A stretch of 34,576 nt of DNA, from contig CACLBX010000006.1 of NCBI GenBank assembly GCA_902605215.1, positions 1-34,576 on the forward strand. The letters run 5' to 3'. The translations under genes were made by a program, and so were the position numbers. Below, piece after piece: positions 1-8,609 of this stretch. The stretch is from an uncultured Pelagibacteraceae bacterium (GTDB lineage Bacteria > Pseudomonadota > Alphaproteobacteria > Pelagibacterales > AG-422-B15). How positions within the stretch are numbered: the first letter of the stretch is position 1; each line of letters starts with the position of its first letter. A model generated the notes under the pieces. The model saw only the letters and a list, made by a program, of their open reading frames with translations. It did no database searches and was not told the DNA's origin.

Positions 1-2
1 TT

Positions 3-1727
3 AAAAATGTAAAAAATGTAGCAAGTCCTGACTGGCTACAAAAAAAATTAAAGTCAATTGGCTTAAGGCCCATTTCCGCTTTAGTCGATATTACAAATTA
101 TGTAATGTTTGACCAAAATAGACCATTGCATGTCTACGATGCTGATAAAGTTAAAGGGAAAATTATAGTTCGATCAGCTCAAGACGGTGAAAGCTTTAAA
201 GCTTTAGATGAAAAGACCTATAATTTAAAAAATGGTATGTGCACAATTTCAGATGAAGAAAAAGTTTTAGGTTTGGGAGGCATTATGGGAGGTGAAAGTA
301 CGGGGTGTAATTTGGATACCATTAATGTCCTTTTAGAATCTGCACTTTTTGACAACGTAAACACAGCAAGAACAGGAAGAGATTTATCAATATTGAGTGA
401 TGCAAGATACAGATTTGAAAGAGGAATTGATCCAAGGTCAACTTTAGAGGGGATTCACTATGCAACTCAACTAATACTTGAAATATGCGGAGGCGAATGC
501 AGTGAAATTGTATTAGTCGGACAAATATCTGAAACTCTAAATACAATTGATATTTTAGGTAAAAATATAGTTAAAAGATTGGGATTAGAGCTCACCGATG
601 ATGAAATTATTTTAATTTTGAATTCTTTAGGCTTTGGAGCAAAGAAAAATGGTAAGAGTATTCATTGTACAATACCACCATGGCGGCAGGATATTCATGG
701 AGAAGCAGATATAAGTGAGGAAATTATTCGTATTAAAGGATATGAAAATATTCCCACCTCAAATATTAGAGCGATTAATAAGGTCAACAAACATATTCTT
801 AATAGTTCCCAAAAAACAATCTCAAAGGCAAAGCATTTTATAGCATCAGAGGGATACAATGAATTCATTACATTCTCTTTTTCAGATTCCAAGAAAAGTA
901 ATTTTTTTGGTGAAGTTGAAAAATTAAAAATAATCAATCCGATTTCAGAGGATTTAGATATATTAAGACCCAGTCTTATTCCTAACCTACTAGGATCAAT
1001 AAAAAAAAATATAGCGCGTGGAATTGACTCTTTGTCTATTTTTGAAGCTGGCAGTCAGTACATTTCAACCACTCCTGAAGATCAAATTAATTCAATATGC
1101 GGAGTGAAATATGGCTTAAGCAATAGTAAGACTTGGAGAAGTGAAAAAAAAGAATTTGATATTTTTGATGTTAAAAATGATCTATTAAACGTTATAAATT
1201 ATTTAGTACCAGGAAATAAGAAAATTTCAATCTCTGATGAAGCCCCTTCATGGTATCATCCAGGACGCTCAGGTAAGATTATCCTAAACAAGAAAATAGA
1301 GATTGGTTACTTTGGTGAATTACATCCAAGAATTGCAAATAAATTTAAAATAAAAACAAGAGTAAACTTATTTGAGTTAATGATAGATAATGTTCCATTG
1401 ACCGAAAAGAAGACTACGAACAAACCACAACTAATTCTAAGTGATTTTCAAAGTGTAACGAGAGATTTTGCGTTTATACTTGATAAGGATGTTAAAAGTA
1501 GTGATTTAATCAAAGCTGCATTAAATGTTGATACAAAAATAATAAAGAGTGCAGAAATATTTGACTTATTTGAGGACAAAAGTTTGGGAGATGATAAAAA
1601 ATCAATGGCAATTAAAGTTATTTTGCAGTCTGAAGAAAAGACATTAGATGAAAATGAGATTAATAGCTTGAGTTCAAAAATAGTTGAAGCTATTGAAAAA
1701 TCTACTTCTGGAACTGTTCGATCCTAA
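3..1727 (+). CDS. pheT: Phenylalanyl-tRNA synthetase beta subunit, 5' truncated by window edge
   Basis: Frame is open from the window start ([49 protein letters not shown]...), so the ATG at 105 is internal. B3/B4 motif (GIMGGE), B5 and C-terminal FDX-ACB ([11 protein letters not shown]) regions recognisable. Confidence 0.96.
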   Translation, partial: KNVKNVASPDWLQKKLKSIGLRPISALVDITNYVMFDQNRPLHVYDADKVKGKIIVRSAQDGESFKALDEKTYNLKNGMCTISDEEKVLGLGGIMGGESTGCNLDTINVLLESALFDNVNTARTGRDLSILSDARYRFERGIDPRSTLEGIHYATQLILEICGGECSEIVLVGQISETLNTIDILGKNIVKRLGLELTDDEIILILNSLGFGAKKNGKSIHCTIPPWRQDIHGEADISEEIIRIKGYENIPTSNIRAINKVNKHILNSSQKTISKAKHFIASEGYNEFITFSFSDSKKSNFFGEVEKLKIINPISEDLDILRPSLIPNLLGSIKKNIARGIDSLSIFEAGSQYISTTPEDQINSICGVKYGLSNSKTWRSEKKEFDIFDVKNDLLNVINYLVPGNKKISISDEAPSWYHPGRSGKIILNKKIEIGYFGELHPRIANKFKIKTRVNLFELMIDNVPLTEKKTTNKPQLILSDFQSVTRDFAFILDKDVKSSDLIKAALNVDTKIIKSAEIFDLFEDKSLGDDKKSMAIKVILQSEEKTLDENEINSLSSKIVEAIEKSTSGTVRS

Positions 1728-1740
1728 AAATTTATATTCT

Positions 1741-3540
1741 ATGACTGGAACTAAAAATATCAGAAACTTCTCAATTATTGCGCACATTGATCACGGTAAA
1801 TCTACACTTGCAGATAGATTAATACAATTTTGTGGCGGTTTGTCAGAACGTGAGATGAAGTCCCAAGTACTTGATTCAATGGATATTGAACGAGAAAGAG
1901 GGATTACTATTAAAGCACAGACAGTCCAATTAAAGTATAAGGCTAAGGATGGTGAAATCTATACATTGAATATCATAGATACTCCGGGCCATGTTGATTT
2001 CAGCTATGAAGTTAACCGCTCACTCTCAGCGTGTGAAGGCTCACTTCTTGTTGTTGACGCAAGTCAAGGCGTAGAAGCTCAAACACTTGCAAATTTATAC
2101 CAAGCCGTTGAGAATGATCATGTTATTATTCCTGTCTTAAATAAGATTGATTTACCTGCAGCAGATCCTGAGAGAGTAAAAGGACAAATAGATGATATTC
2201 TTGGAATCGATACAAGCAATGTTTTAGAAATTTCGGCAAAATCTGGAATAGGCATAGAAGAGGTACTTGAAACTATTGTAAATGATCTCCCAGCTCCTGT
2301 TGGGAGTTCAACGGAACCTTTAAAAGCATTACTCGTTGATAGTTGGTACGATGCTTACTTAGGTGTTGTAGTTTTAGTAAGAGTTATTGATGGCACATTG
2401 AAAAAAGGCATGGAAGTCAGGTTCCATCAAACTAATACCAAGCATTTAATTGAAAGAATTGGTTGCTTTACTCCCAAAATGATTATCAATGAAGAGATCA
2501 AGACAGGTGAGCTCGGATTTATTACTGCTGCAATTAAAGAGGTTTCTCAAACTAAAGTAGGAGATACTATCATTTTATCAAATGATAAAAAAACACAGCC
2601 ATTACCCGGCTTTAAACCCAGTCAACCTGTAGTATTTTGTGGTCTCTTTCCAACTAATGCAGCAGATTTTAAATTCTTAAAAGATGCTCTTGCAAAATTA
2701 AAGTTAAATGACTCAAGTTTTCATTATGAGCAAGAAACCTCAGCTGCATTAGGCATGGGCTTTAGGTGTGGTTTCTTAGGGTTACTTCACCTTGAGATTA
2801 TTGTTGAACGATTGGACAGAGAATTTGATTTAGATTTAATCACAACAGCTCCGAGTGTGATTTATGACATAGTACTTACTGATGAGAGTAAGATAGAGCT
2901 TCATAATCCAGCAGACATGCCTGAGATAATGAAAATCAAAACAATTTCTGAGCCTTGGATTAAAGCAACTATAATATGTCCAGATGAATATTTAGGTAGC
3001 ATCATTTCACTTTGTGAGGACAAAAGAGGCATTCAAAACGAACTGACGTATTCAGGATCAAGAGTAATACTTACTTATAAGCTGCCACTTAATGAAATTG
3101 TTTTTGATTTTTATGACAAACTAAAATCAATATCAAGTGGATATGCAAGTTTCGATTATGAAATTGATCAGTATATGGAAAGTGATCTTGTTCGTTTAAG
3201 CATTCTAGTTAATGATGAACCTGTTGATGCCTTATCAATTATTGTTCATAGAAACTTTTCTGAGAAGAAGGGAAGAGCAGTTTGTGAAAAACTCAAGGAA
3301 TTAATACCAAGGCATCAGTTTCATATACCTATTCAAGCAGCAATCGGAGGAAAAATAATTGCTCGAGAAACAGTACGTGGATACAGAAAAAACGTAATTG
3401 ACAGAATTCACGGCGGTGGAGCTACGGATAGAAAAAGAAAACTATTAGATAAGCAAAAAAAGGGTAAGCAAAGACTTAGAACTTACGGAAAAGTTGATAT
3501 TCCTCAAGAAGCATTTATCGCTGCTTTGAAGGTTGAATAA
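1741..3540 (+). CDS. lepA: Elongation factor 4 (LepA GTPase)
   Basis: [29 protein letters not shown]..., GTPase G1-G5 motifs, LepA C-terminus ([42 protein letters not shown]). The ORF-track start at 1684 overlaps pheT; start 1741 fits the family. Confidence 0.97.
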   Translation: MTGTKNIRNFSIIAHIDHGKSTLADRLIQFCGGLSEREMKSQVLDSMDIERERGITIKAQTVQLKYKAKDGEIYTLNIIDTPGHVDFSYEVNRSLSACEGSLLVVDASQGVEAQTLANLYQAVENDHVIIPVLNKIDLPAADPERVKGQIDDILGIDTSNVLEISAKSGIGIEEVLETIVNDLPAPVGSSTEPLKALLVDSWYDAYLGVVVLVRVIDGTLKKGMEVRFHQTNTKHLIERIGCFTPKMIINEEIKTGELGFITAAIKEVSQTKVGDTIILSNDKKTQPLPGFKPSQPVVFCGLFPTNAADFKFLKDALAKLKLNDSSFHYEQETSAALGMGFRCGFLGLLHLEIIVERLDREFDLDLITTAPSVIYDIVLTDESKIELHNPADMPEIMKIKTISEPWIKATIICPDEYLGSIISLCEDKRGIQNELTYSGSRVILTYKLPLNEIVFDFYDKLKSISSGYASFDYEIDQYMESDLVRLSILVNDEPVDALSIIVHRNFSEKKGRAVCEKLKELIPRHQFHIPIQAAIGGKIIARETVRGYRKNVIDRIHGGGATDRKRKLLDKQKKGKQRLRTYGKVDIPQEAFIAALKVE

Positions 3541-3630
3541 GGAAAGGTGGCCGAGTGGTTGAAGGCGCACGCTTGGAAAGCGTGTATGCGGGTGACCGTA
3601 TCGTGGGTTCGAATCCCATCCTTTCCGCCA
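3541..3630 (+). tRNA. tRNA-Ser (anticodon GGA), 3' CCA encoded
   Basis: GGAAAGG...CCTTTCC acceptor stem, long variable arm, TGGGTTCGAATCCCA T-arm, anticodon loop CTTGGAAAG, ends GCCA. Confidence 0.96.
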
Positions 3631-3644
3631 TTTAGATAAAAAAA

Positions 3645-5168
3645 TTAAATTATTTTTTTATTTCTTTTTGAGAAATTTTTATTTGGTTTCTTCTTTGATA
3701 AAGAACTGATTGATTTTCTTTTCTTAGATTTTGATTTTGATGGTGACCCTGATTTTGAATTATTAAGCTTAAAAGATCTATTTTTTTTATTATCTCTTGA
3801 ATTAAAAGTTTTATTCTTGAGTCTTTTTTTGTTAGAGAAAGAAGTCGACGTTTCATTATCTCTCTCAATTATATCTTCACCAACTCTTTTTTTCTTTTTA
3901 TAATTACTAGATTTATCTAGTTGAAAATCTCTATTATTATTCCTATTTGAAAATCTGCTAGATCGTGAAGAAACATCTGGAGATGATCTTCCAGATTTTG
4001 AATTAGATAATTTAGATTTATTTCGTAAAGATTTTTTTTTATTTTTAGAAGAATTTGAATTATTTTTTACACTTAGTCTTTTTATAGATGGATCTAACAT
4101 TCTTTCAATTTCATTCCATTTGCTCATTTCTTTTGATGACACAAAAGTTGCTGCTGAGCCATTTGCTTTTGCTCTTCCAGTTCGTCCAAGACGGTGAATA
4201 TAATCTTCAGCCAATTGTGGTAAGTCATAATTTATAACATGCTCAATGTGAGGAACATCAAGTCCCCTAGCGGCAATATCAGTCGCAACCATTATACGAA
4301 ATTTTTTTTCTCTAAATTTTCTCATAACTTTATCACGTTTATTCTGTCTTAAATTTCCATTTAAGGGTTCAGACATAAAGTGATCATGAGATAGATTTTT
4401 TGCCATTTTCACAGTACCATGTTTTGTTTTCACAAATATTAGAACTGTTCCTTCACGTTTTTCAAGCTGTTCAAGTAGAAGTTGATATTTATCTTCGTTT
4501 TTGATTTTTATAACTTCATTTTCAATATTTGTAGCAACAACATTAGATTTACCAACTGAAATTCTTTCAGGACTTATTAAATATTTTCTTGAAAGTTTTA
4601 CAATTTGCTCTGGTAGTGTTGCTGAGTACATAAGTGTTTGTCTTACTCTTGGAACATGCTTTAGAATACGGTCAATTTGAACGCCAAAGCCCATATCAAG
4701 CATTCTGTCTGTCTCATCTAGAACAAGATATTTAATATTATTCAATTTTACAGATTTTCTTTCAATATGATCGTTAATTCGACCTGGGGTACCAACAATT
4801 ACTCTTGGCCTTCTTTTTAATTGCTTTAATTGTTTTGTTATTTGCTCTCCACCAATAAGACAGGCAATGTTTATTGCGTTTTGACCAAACAGTAGTTTAT
4901 CAATTACATCTAACACTTGCTTAGCAAGCTCTCTGGTTGGAGTTAAAATAAGCGCTGCAGCAGATTCATCTCGCATTAATTTTTGTATAAGTGGAATAGA
5001 AAATGCACCCGTCTTTCCTGTTCCTGTTTGAGCTGAGCCTAGAATGTCTTTTCCTTCTAGGGCGATTGGTATTGATTGTTCTTGTATAGGAGTGGGGCTA
5101 ACAAAGCCCATATTAAGAATAGACTTCTCCAATGTTTTAGAAAGACCAAAGTCTTCAAATTTCCCCAT
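3645..5168 (-). CDS. DEAD-box ATP-dependent RNA helicase (RhlE/DeaD-like) with Lys/Ser/Asn-rich C-terminal tail
   Basis: Q motif, AQTGTGKT, PTRELA, DETDRMLDMGF (DETD variant of DEAD), SAT, HRLGRTGR; ~140-residue low-complexity basic tail. Confidence 0.95.
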   Translation of the reverse strand: MGKFEDFGLSKTLEKSILNMGFVSPTPIQEQSIPIALEGKDILGSAQTGTGKTGAFSIPLIQKLMRDESAAALILTPTRELAKQVLDVIDKLLFGQNAINIACLIGGEQITKQLKQLKRRPRVIVGTPGRINDHIERKSVKLNNIKYLVLDETDRMLDMGFGVQIDRILKHVPRVRQTLMYSATLPEQIVKLSRKYLISPERISVGKSNVVATNIENEVIKIKNEDKYQLLLEQLEKREGTVLIFVKTKHGTVKMAKNLSHDHFMSEPLNGNLRQNKRDKVMRKFREKKFRIMVATDIAARGLDVPHIEHVINYDLPQLAEDYIHRLGRTGRAKANGSAATFVSSKEMSKWNEIERMLDPSIKRLSVKNNSNSSKNKKKSLRNKSKLSNSKSGRSSPDVSSRSSRFSNRNNNRDFQLDKSSNYKKKKRVGEDIIERDNETSTSFSNKKRLKNKTFNSRDNKKNRSFKLNNSKSGSPSKSKSKKRKSISSLSKKKPNKNFSKRNKKII

Positions 5169-5354
5169 TTTTATTTCGATTATTATTAAGATGACTATTT
5201 TAATGAACCTTCTAGTGTTTATTCAGATTACTACAAGGATTATTAATTTTCTCAGTATAAGAACAATTATATAGTTTAAAAAAAAATAAGCCGACATGTT
5301 TTAGCTTAATGAATAGATTTGAACTAAACCCTTTCACAAGGTCATTAGATTTTT

Positions 5355-5498
5355 TTAATTGTCTAATTTATTTTCGATATAATCTAATTTTATGCTCAGT
5401 TCTTCGACTTTAGATTTAATTTTTAATATACTTAAAAAGGATACATAAATAATCAAAACTAATATAAATATTCCTGCAATGATGATTACATCTATCAT
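5355..5498 (-). CDS. Candidate 47-aa single-TM small membrane protein (not in ORF track)
   Basis: Manual translation MIDVIIIAGIFILVLIIYVSFLSILKIKSKVEELSIKLDYIENKLDN*: N-terminal TM segment plus amphipathic coiled-coil-like tail. No clear RBS. Confidence 0.45.
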   Translation of the reverse strand: MIDVIIIAGIFILVLIIYVSFLSILKIKSKVEELSIKLDYIENKLDN

Positions 5499-5553
5499 GA
5501 AATAAACTTATTTTGCTGAGAATAAAATAAACTACTTAATATTGATAATAATT

Positions 5554-5718
5554 TTATAAACCGCCGGTGACCAGTCCTACCATTCCAAGGATTAGCCATA
5601 ATACAAGCATAGCTTTTTCATCAAATTTCTTTGTAGTTTCTATACCTTTGATTTGCTTTCTAACAAATAAGCTAAGAAGCAGTGCAAGGACTATTAGATA
5701 TACTATTGTAAACGCCAT
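5554..5718 (-). CDS. Candidate 54-aa two-TM small membrane protein (not in ORF track)
   Basis: Manual translation MAFTIVYLIVLALLLSLFVRKQIKGIETTKKFDEKAMLVLWLILGMVGLVTGGL*: two hydrophobic segments with a basic/charged linker. No clear RBS. Confidence 0.5.
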   Translation of the reverse strand: MAFTIVYLIVLALLLSLFVRKQIKGIETTKKFDEKAMLVLWLILGMVGLVTGGL

Positions 5719-5767
5719 TAGTAATTAGTGTAGCAAGTAAGTAATAATTGTATATAGAATATATGTA

Positions 5768-6970
5768 ATGAAAACTTTTAGACATTCTTCTTCTCTATTA
5801 GTAATAGTTGGTGGCTGTGTTCTTTTATTAGTTTCGTTTGGTATAAGACACTCATCAGGTTTGTATTTAATACCTATTTCAGATCATATTCAGACTGGAC
5901 GAGAAGTGTTTGGCTTCGCTATTGCAATTCAATTCCTTATGATTGGGATTGGATCTCCAATCTTCGGAGCTATTGCTGATAAATATGGTTCGTCTATCGC
6001 TGGCCTTTATGGAGCAATATTTTTCTTAATTGGTCTCTATATGATGTCTCTTGTAGAAGGATCAGGTCTCCTAATAGTTTCACAAGTAGTTTTCGGTTTT
6101 GGTTGTGCTGGATGTGGAACAGCAGTAATTCTTGGAGCTGTAGGAAAAGCGGTTACAGGAAAATACCAAACGTTGTCGTTGGGTATTGTGATGGCTGCAG
6201 GTTCTTTAGGGCAATTCTTAATTGTCCCACTATCTGGATTTATGATCGAAGCAACTGATTGGCAAAAATCAATCGTCTACCTTTGTTTTATATCCTTAAT
6301 AATGATTTTATTCGCTATAACTCTAACAAAATCGTCTTTTAATTCAGGAAAGGATGATCAAGCTGCTCAATCATTAGCATCTGTACTTAATGAGGCCTTT
6401 GCAAATAAAAGCTATGTGTTATTAACGGTAGGTTTTTTTGTATGCGGATTTCATGTTTCATTTGTAGCAACCCATTTACCAGCTTATTTAACTGATCTCT
6501 CATTGCCTTTATGGATTGGTTCTTGGTCACTTGCTTTAATTGGTTTATTTAATGTTTTTGGGACTTTATATTTTGGTCATTTAGGTGATCAAAATTCTAA
6601 AAAAAATCTTCTAGTCATTTTGTACACGCTTCGTGCACTTTTATTCTTAGTATTTATTTTTCTTCCTAAAACTGAGATAACAGTACTAATTTTTGCTGCA
6701 TTACTGGGTATTCTTTGGCTCTCAACTGTTCCTCTTACCAGTGGTATTATTTCTGTAATTTTTGGGACCAAATATATGTCTATGCTGTATGGCTTTACAT
6801 TCCTTTCACATCAAGTTGGTTCATTCATGGGCTCATGGTTTGGAGGTCGTTTTTATGATTTTTATGGATCATACGATATTATGTGGTGGGTATGTGTAGT
6901 TCTTGGTTTTGTATCTGCATTAATGCATTTTCCAATTACTGAAAAACCAATCAAAAGAAAAATTGCTTAA
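5768..6970 (+). CDS. MFS transporter (monocarboxylate/OFA-like, 12 TM)
   Basis: Repeated hydrophobic segments, GAIADKYGSSIAG and YFGHLGDQNSKK loop motifs. Confidence 0.88.
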   Translation: MKTFRHSSSLLVIVGGCVLLLVSFGIRHSSGLYLIPISDHIQTGREVFGFAIAIQFLMIGIGSPIFGAIADKYGSSIAGLYGAIFFLIGLYMMSLVEGSGLLIVSQVVFGFGCAGCGTAVILGAVGKAVTGKYQTLSLGIVMAAGSLGQFLIVPLSGFMIEATDWQKSIVYLCFISLIMILFAITLTKSSFNSGKDDQAAQSLASVLNEAFANKSYVLLTVGFFVCGFHVSFVATHLPAYLTDLSLPLWIGSWSLALIGLFNVFGTLYFGHLGDQNSKKNLLVILYTLRALLFLVFIFLPKTEITVLIFAALLGILWLSTVPLTSGIISVIFGTKYMSMLYGFTFLSHQVGSFMGSWFGGRFYDFYGSYDIMWWVCVVLGFVSALMHFPITEKPIKRKIA

Positions 6971-7027
6971 GCAAATATTAAATTTATTAATTATTTAATT
7001 GATTCTATTACTAAATAAGTTTTCCAC

Positions 7028-7036
7028 TTATCCACA
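7028..7036 (+). promoter_or_regulatory. Perfect DnaA-box consensus TTATCCACA in an intergenic region
   Basis: Exact TTATCCACA, preceded by a degenerate copy TTTTCCACT (7020-7028) and followed by ~65 bp of nearly pure A/T. Single 9-mer matches are expected by chance at about this frequency. Confidence 0.3.
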
Positions 7037-7103
7037 AGTTAAGAAATACAAATAATTTTTTTTTTATTTAATAATTTTTTTTAATAAATTATTATTTATT
7101 TAT

Positions 7104-7210
7104 CGGAACAACAAAGATCGAAAGCCTTTCGGGGAGTTTGTTCAGAGTTAGTCCGGAATTTCGGGGCGATATAGAGACCTTTAGGGGTATTTGTAGTGCC
7201 CCGTTTTTTT
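7104..7210 (+). ncRNA. Candidate structured RNA / 5'-leader attenuator upstream of the LysE-family gene
   Basis: GC-rich island in an AT-rich intergenic. GAACAA(7106-7111)/TTGTTC(7138-7143) enclosing CGAAA-gcc-TTTCG (7119-7131); CGGGGC(7162-7167)/GCCCCG(7198-7203) followed by T7. Confidence 0.5.
7162..7210 (+). terminator. Intrinsic terminator
   Basis: 6-bp perfect GC stem CGGGGC/GCCCCG with a 30-nt internal segment that can itself fold (ACC/GGT), followed by TTTTTTT (7204-7210). Confidence 0.6.
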
Positions 7211-7245
7211 GTGCTTTGTGTCTCAAAATCGGATACAAATTTCAT

Positions 7246-7872
7246 ATGTTTTTAGACTTTACCCTTCTTTATTTTTTTATTCCTTTGTTTTTTGTTATTT
7301 CTATAACCCCAGGTCTTTGCATGACTCTTGCTTTAACTATGGGTATTACCATTGGCCTTAAAAACACGATGAAGATGATGGTTGGGGAACTCATAGGCGT
7401 ATTAATAGTTGCTGGAAGTGCAGTTATTGGTGGTGGGGCAATTATTTCATCATATCCAATGACATTTCTCTTTTTTAAATATGGGGGAGGAATTTATTTG
7501 ATGTTTGTAGGCTATCAAATGTTCAATTCAAGAGGATCATTAGCATTAAACTTAGACGGAACACATTCTTTTGAGATTAATTTTTTAAAGTTAGCAAGTC
7601 AGGGATTTATTACCGCAGTTGCAAACCCTAAGGGATGGGCTTTTTTTATTGCTATGGTACCTGCATTTATCAATTATGACTTAGCGCTCATGCCTCAGAT
7701 GTCAGCATTGGTCGTCATCATTTTAATAATAGAATTCATATCTTTGATGATTTACGCAACTGGTGGACAGATGCTCGGAATTATCTTGAAGAAACAAAAA
7801 AATATTCAATCAATAAATCGTTTAGCAGGTTTACTAATGGTAGGCGTTGGAATTTGGTTAGCTCTTAGTTAG
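7246..7872 (+). CDS. LysE/RhtB-family amino-acid exporter
   Basis: MFLDFTLLYFFIPLFFVISITPGLCMTLALTMGITIGLKNTMKMMVGELIGV...: LysE N-terminal signature (xPGP-like SITPGLC). The ORF-track start at 7138 lies inside the terminator-like region; start at 7246 preferred. Confidence 0.85.
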   Translation: MFLDFTLLYFFIPLFFVISITPGLCMTLALTMGITIGLKNTMKMMVGELIGVLIVAGSAVIGGGAIISSYPMTFLFFKYGGGIYLMFVGYQMFNSRGSLALNLDGTHSFEINFLKLASQGFITAVANPKGWAFFIAMVPAFINYDLALMPQMSALVVIILIIEFISLMIYATGGQMLGIILKKQKNIQSINRLAGLLMVGVGIWLALS

Positions 7873-8604
7873 ACTCTGTTTAAAAAGCATCCCAGGTCCT
7901 TTTGTTGATTCATTCCCAGAACCACGAAACATATGCCATATCATTGCTTGGTTTGAAGATACAACAGGTTTATTCAGTACGCGTTCTGCCTCATCTATTA
8001 TTTTAAATGTTTTCAAATTTGTGCATGAAATAAATACTGCATCACAATCATTTTTTCCAATTTCTAATATTTCTTTCAAACTTTCTCTTTCAGATATTCT
8101 TGCCACTACTGTGTCATCTGACTCATCAAATGACTTCTCTTTTGATATATTAAAGTTATCACTCTGAAGATTTTGTTTGAGTTTTTGACTTACAGATTGT
8201 TCATATGGTGAAACAAATGCAATATCCTTGCATCCAAAGCTATTAAGCGCTTCCTTAACAGCTCTTATTGGATCTGTTATAAAAGCATTTTTATGCCGCC
8301 CTTTAATTAATTTGTTTATTTTTTCAGAGCCAATTACCGTTGCACCCGAGGTACATGCATATCCAATACTGTTAAAGTCAATTTTTGGAAGTAGGTCTAC
8401 TGCAATTGGTAAATCATTTTCCATTTTTGCAAGATTTTCATTATTGACAGATTGGTTACAGGGAATCCTTGAGTGATAAATGGCAACACTCTCATCAAGC
8501 GTGCTTCTTATCTCTTGCTCAATTGTCTCATCACTTTGCAGTACGATTAATCCAAATCTCATACTGTAATAGTCTGGATCATCTAACTTAAAATTCTTCT
8601 CCAT
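7858..8604 (-). CDS. Asp/Glu racemase superfamily protein (maleate isomerase / arylmalonate decarboxylase-like)
   Basis: Two Cys-containing active-site motifs: YACTSGATVIG and AVFISCTNLKTF; PVVSSNQAMIWHMFR C-terminal motif. Confidence 0.85.
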   Translation of the reverse strand: MEKNFKLDDPDYYSMRFGLIVLQSDETIEQEIRSTLDESVAIYHSRIPCNQSVNNENLAKMENDLPIAVDLLPKIDFNSIGYACTSGATVIGSEKINKLIKGRHKNAFITDPIRAVKEALNSFGCKDIAFVSPYEQSVSQKLKQNLQSDNFNISKEKSFDESDDTVVARISERESLKEILEIGKNDCDAVFISCTNLKTFKIIDEAERVLNKPVVSSNQAMIWHMFRGSGNESTKGPGMLFKQSLTKS

Positions 8605-8609
8605 AAAAT

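Noticed and set aside
5044-5274. + strand 76-aa ORF
   Set aside because: Mostly antisense to the DEAD-box helicase N-terminus; no support.
7138-7245. N-terminal extension of the LysE ORF (MFRVSPEFRGDIETFRGICSAPFFCALCLKIGYKFH)
   Set aside because: Overlaps the terminator-like hairpin and T-tract; LysE family N-terminus begins at MFLDFTLLYFF (7246).
8228-8476. + strand 82-aa ORF
   Set aside because: Antisense to the racemase-superfamily gene; no supporting motif.
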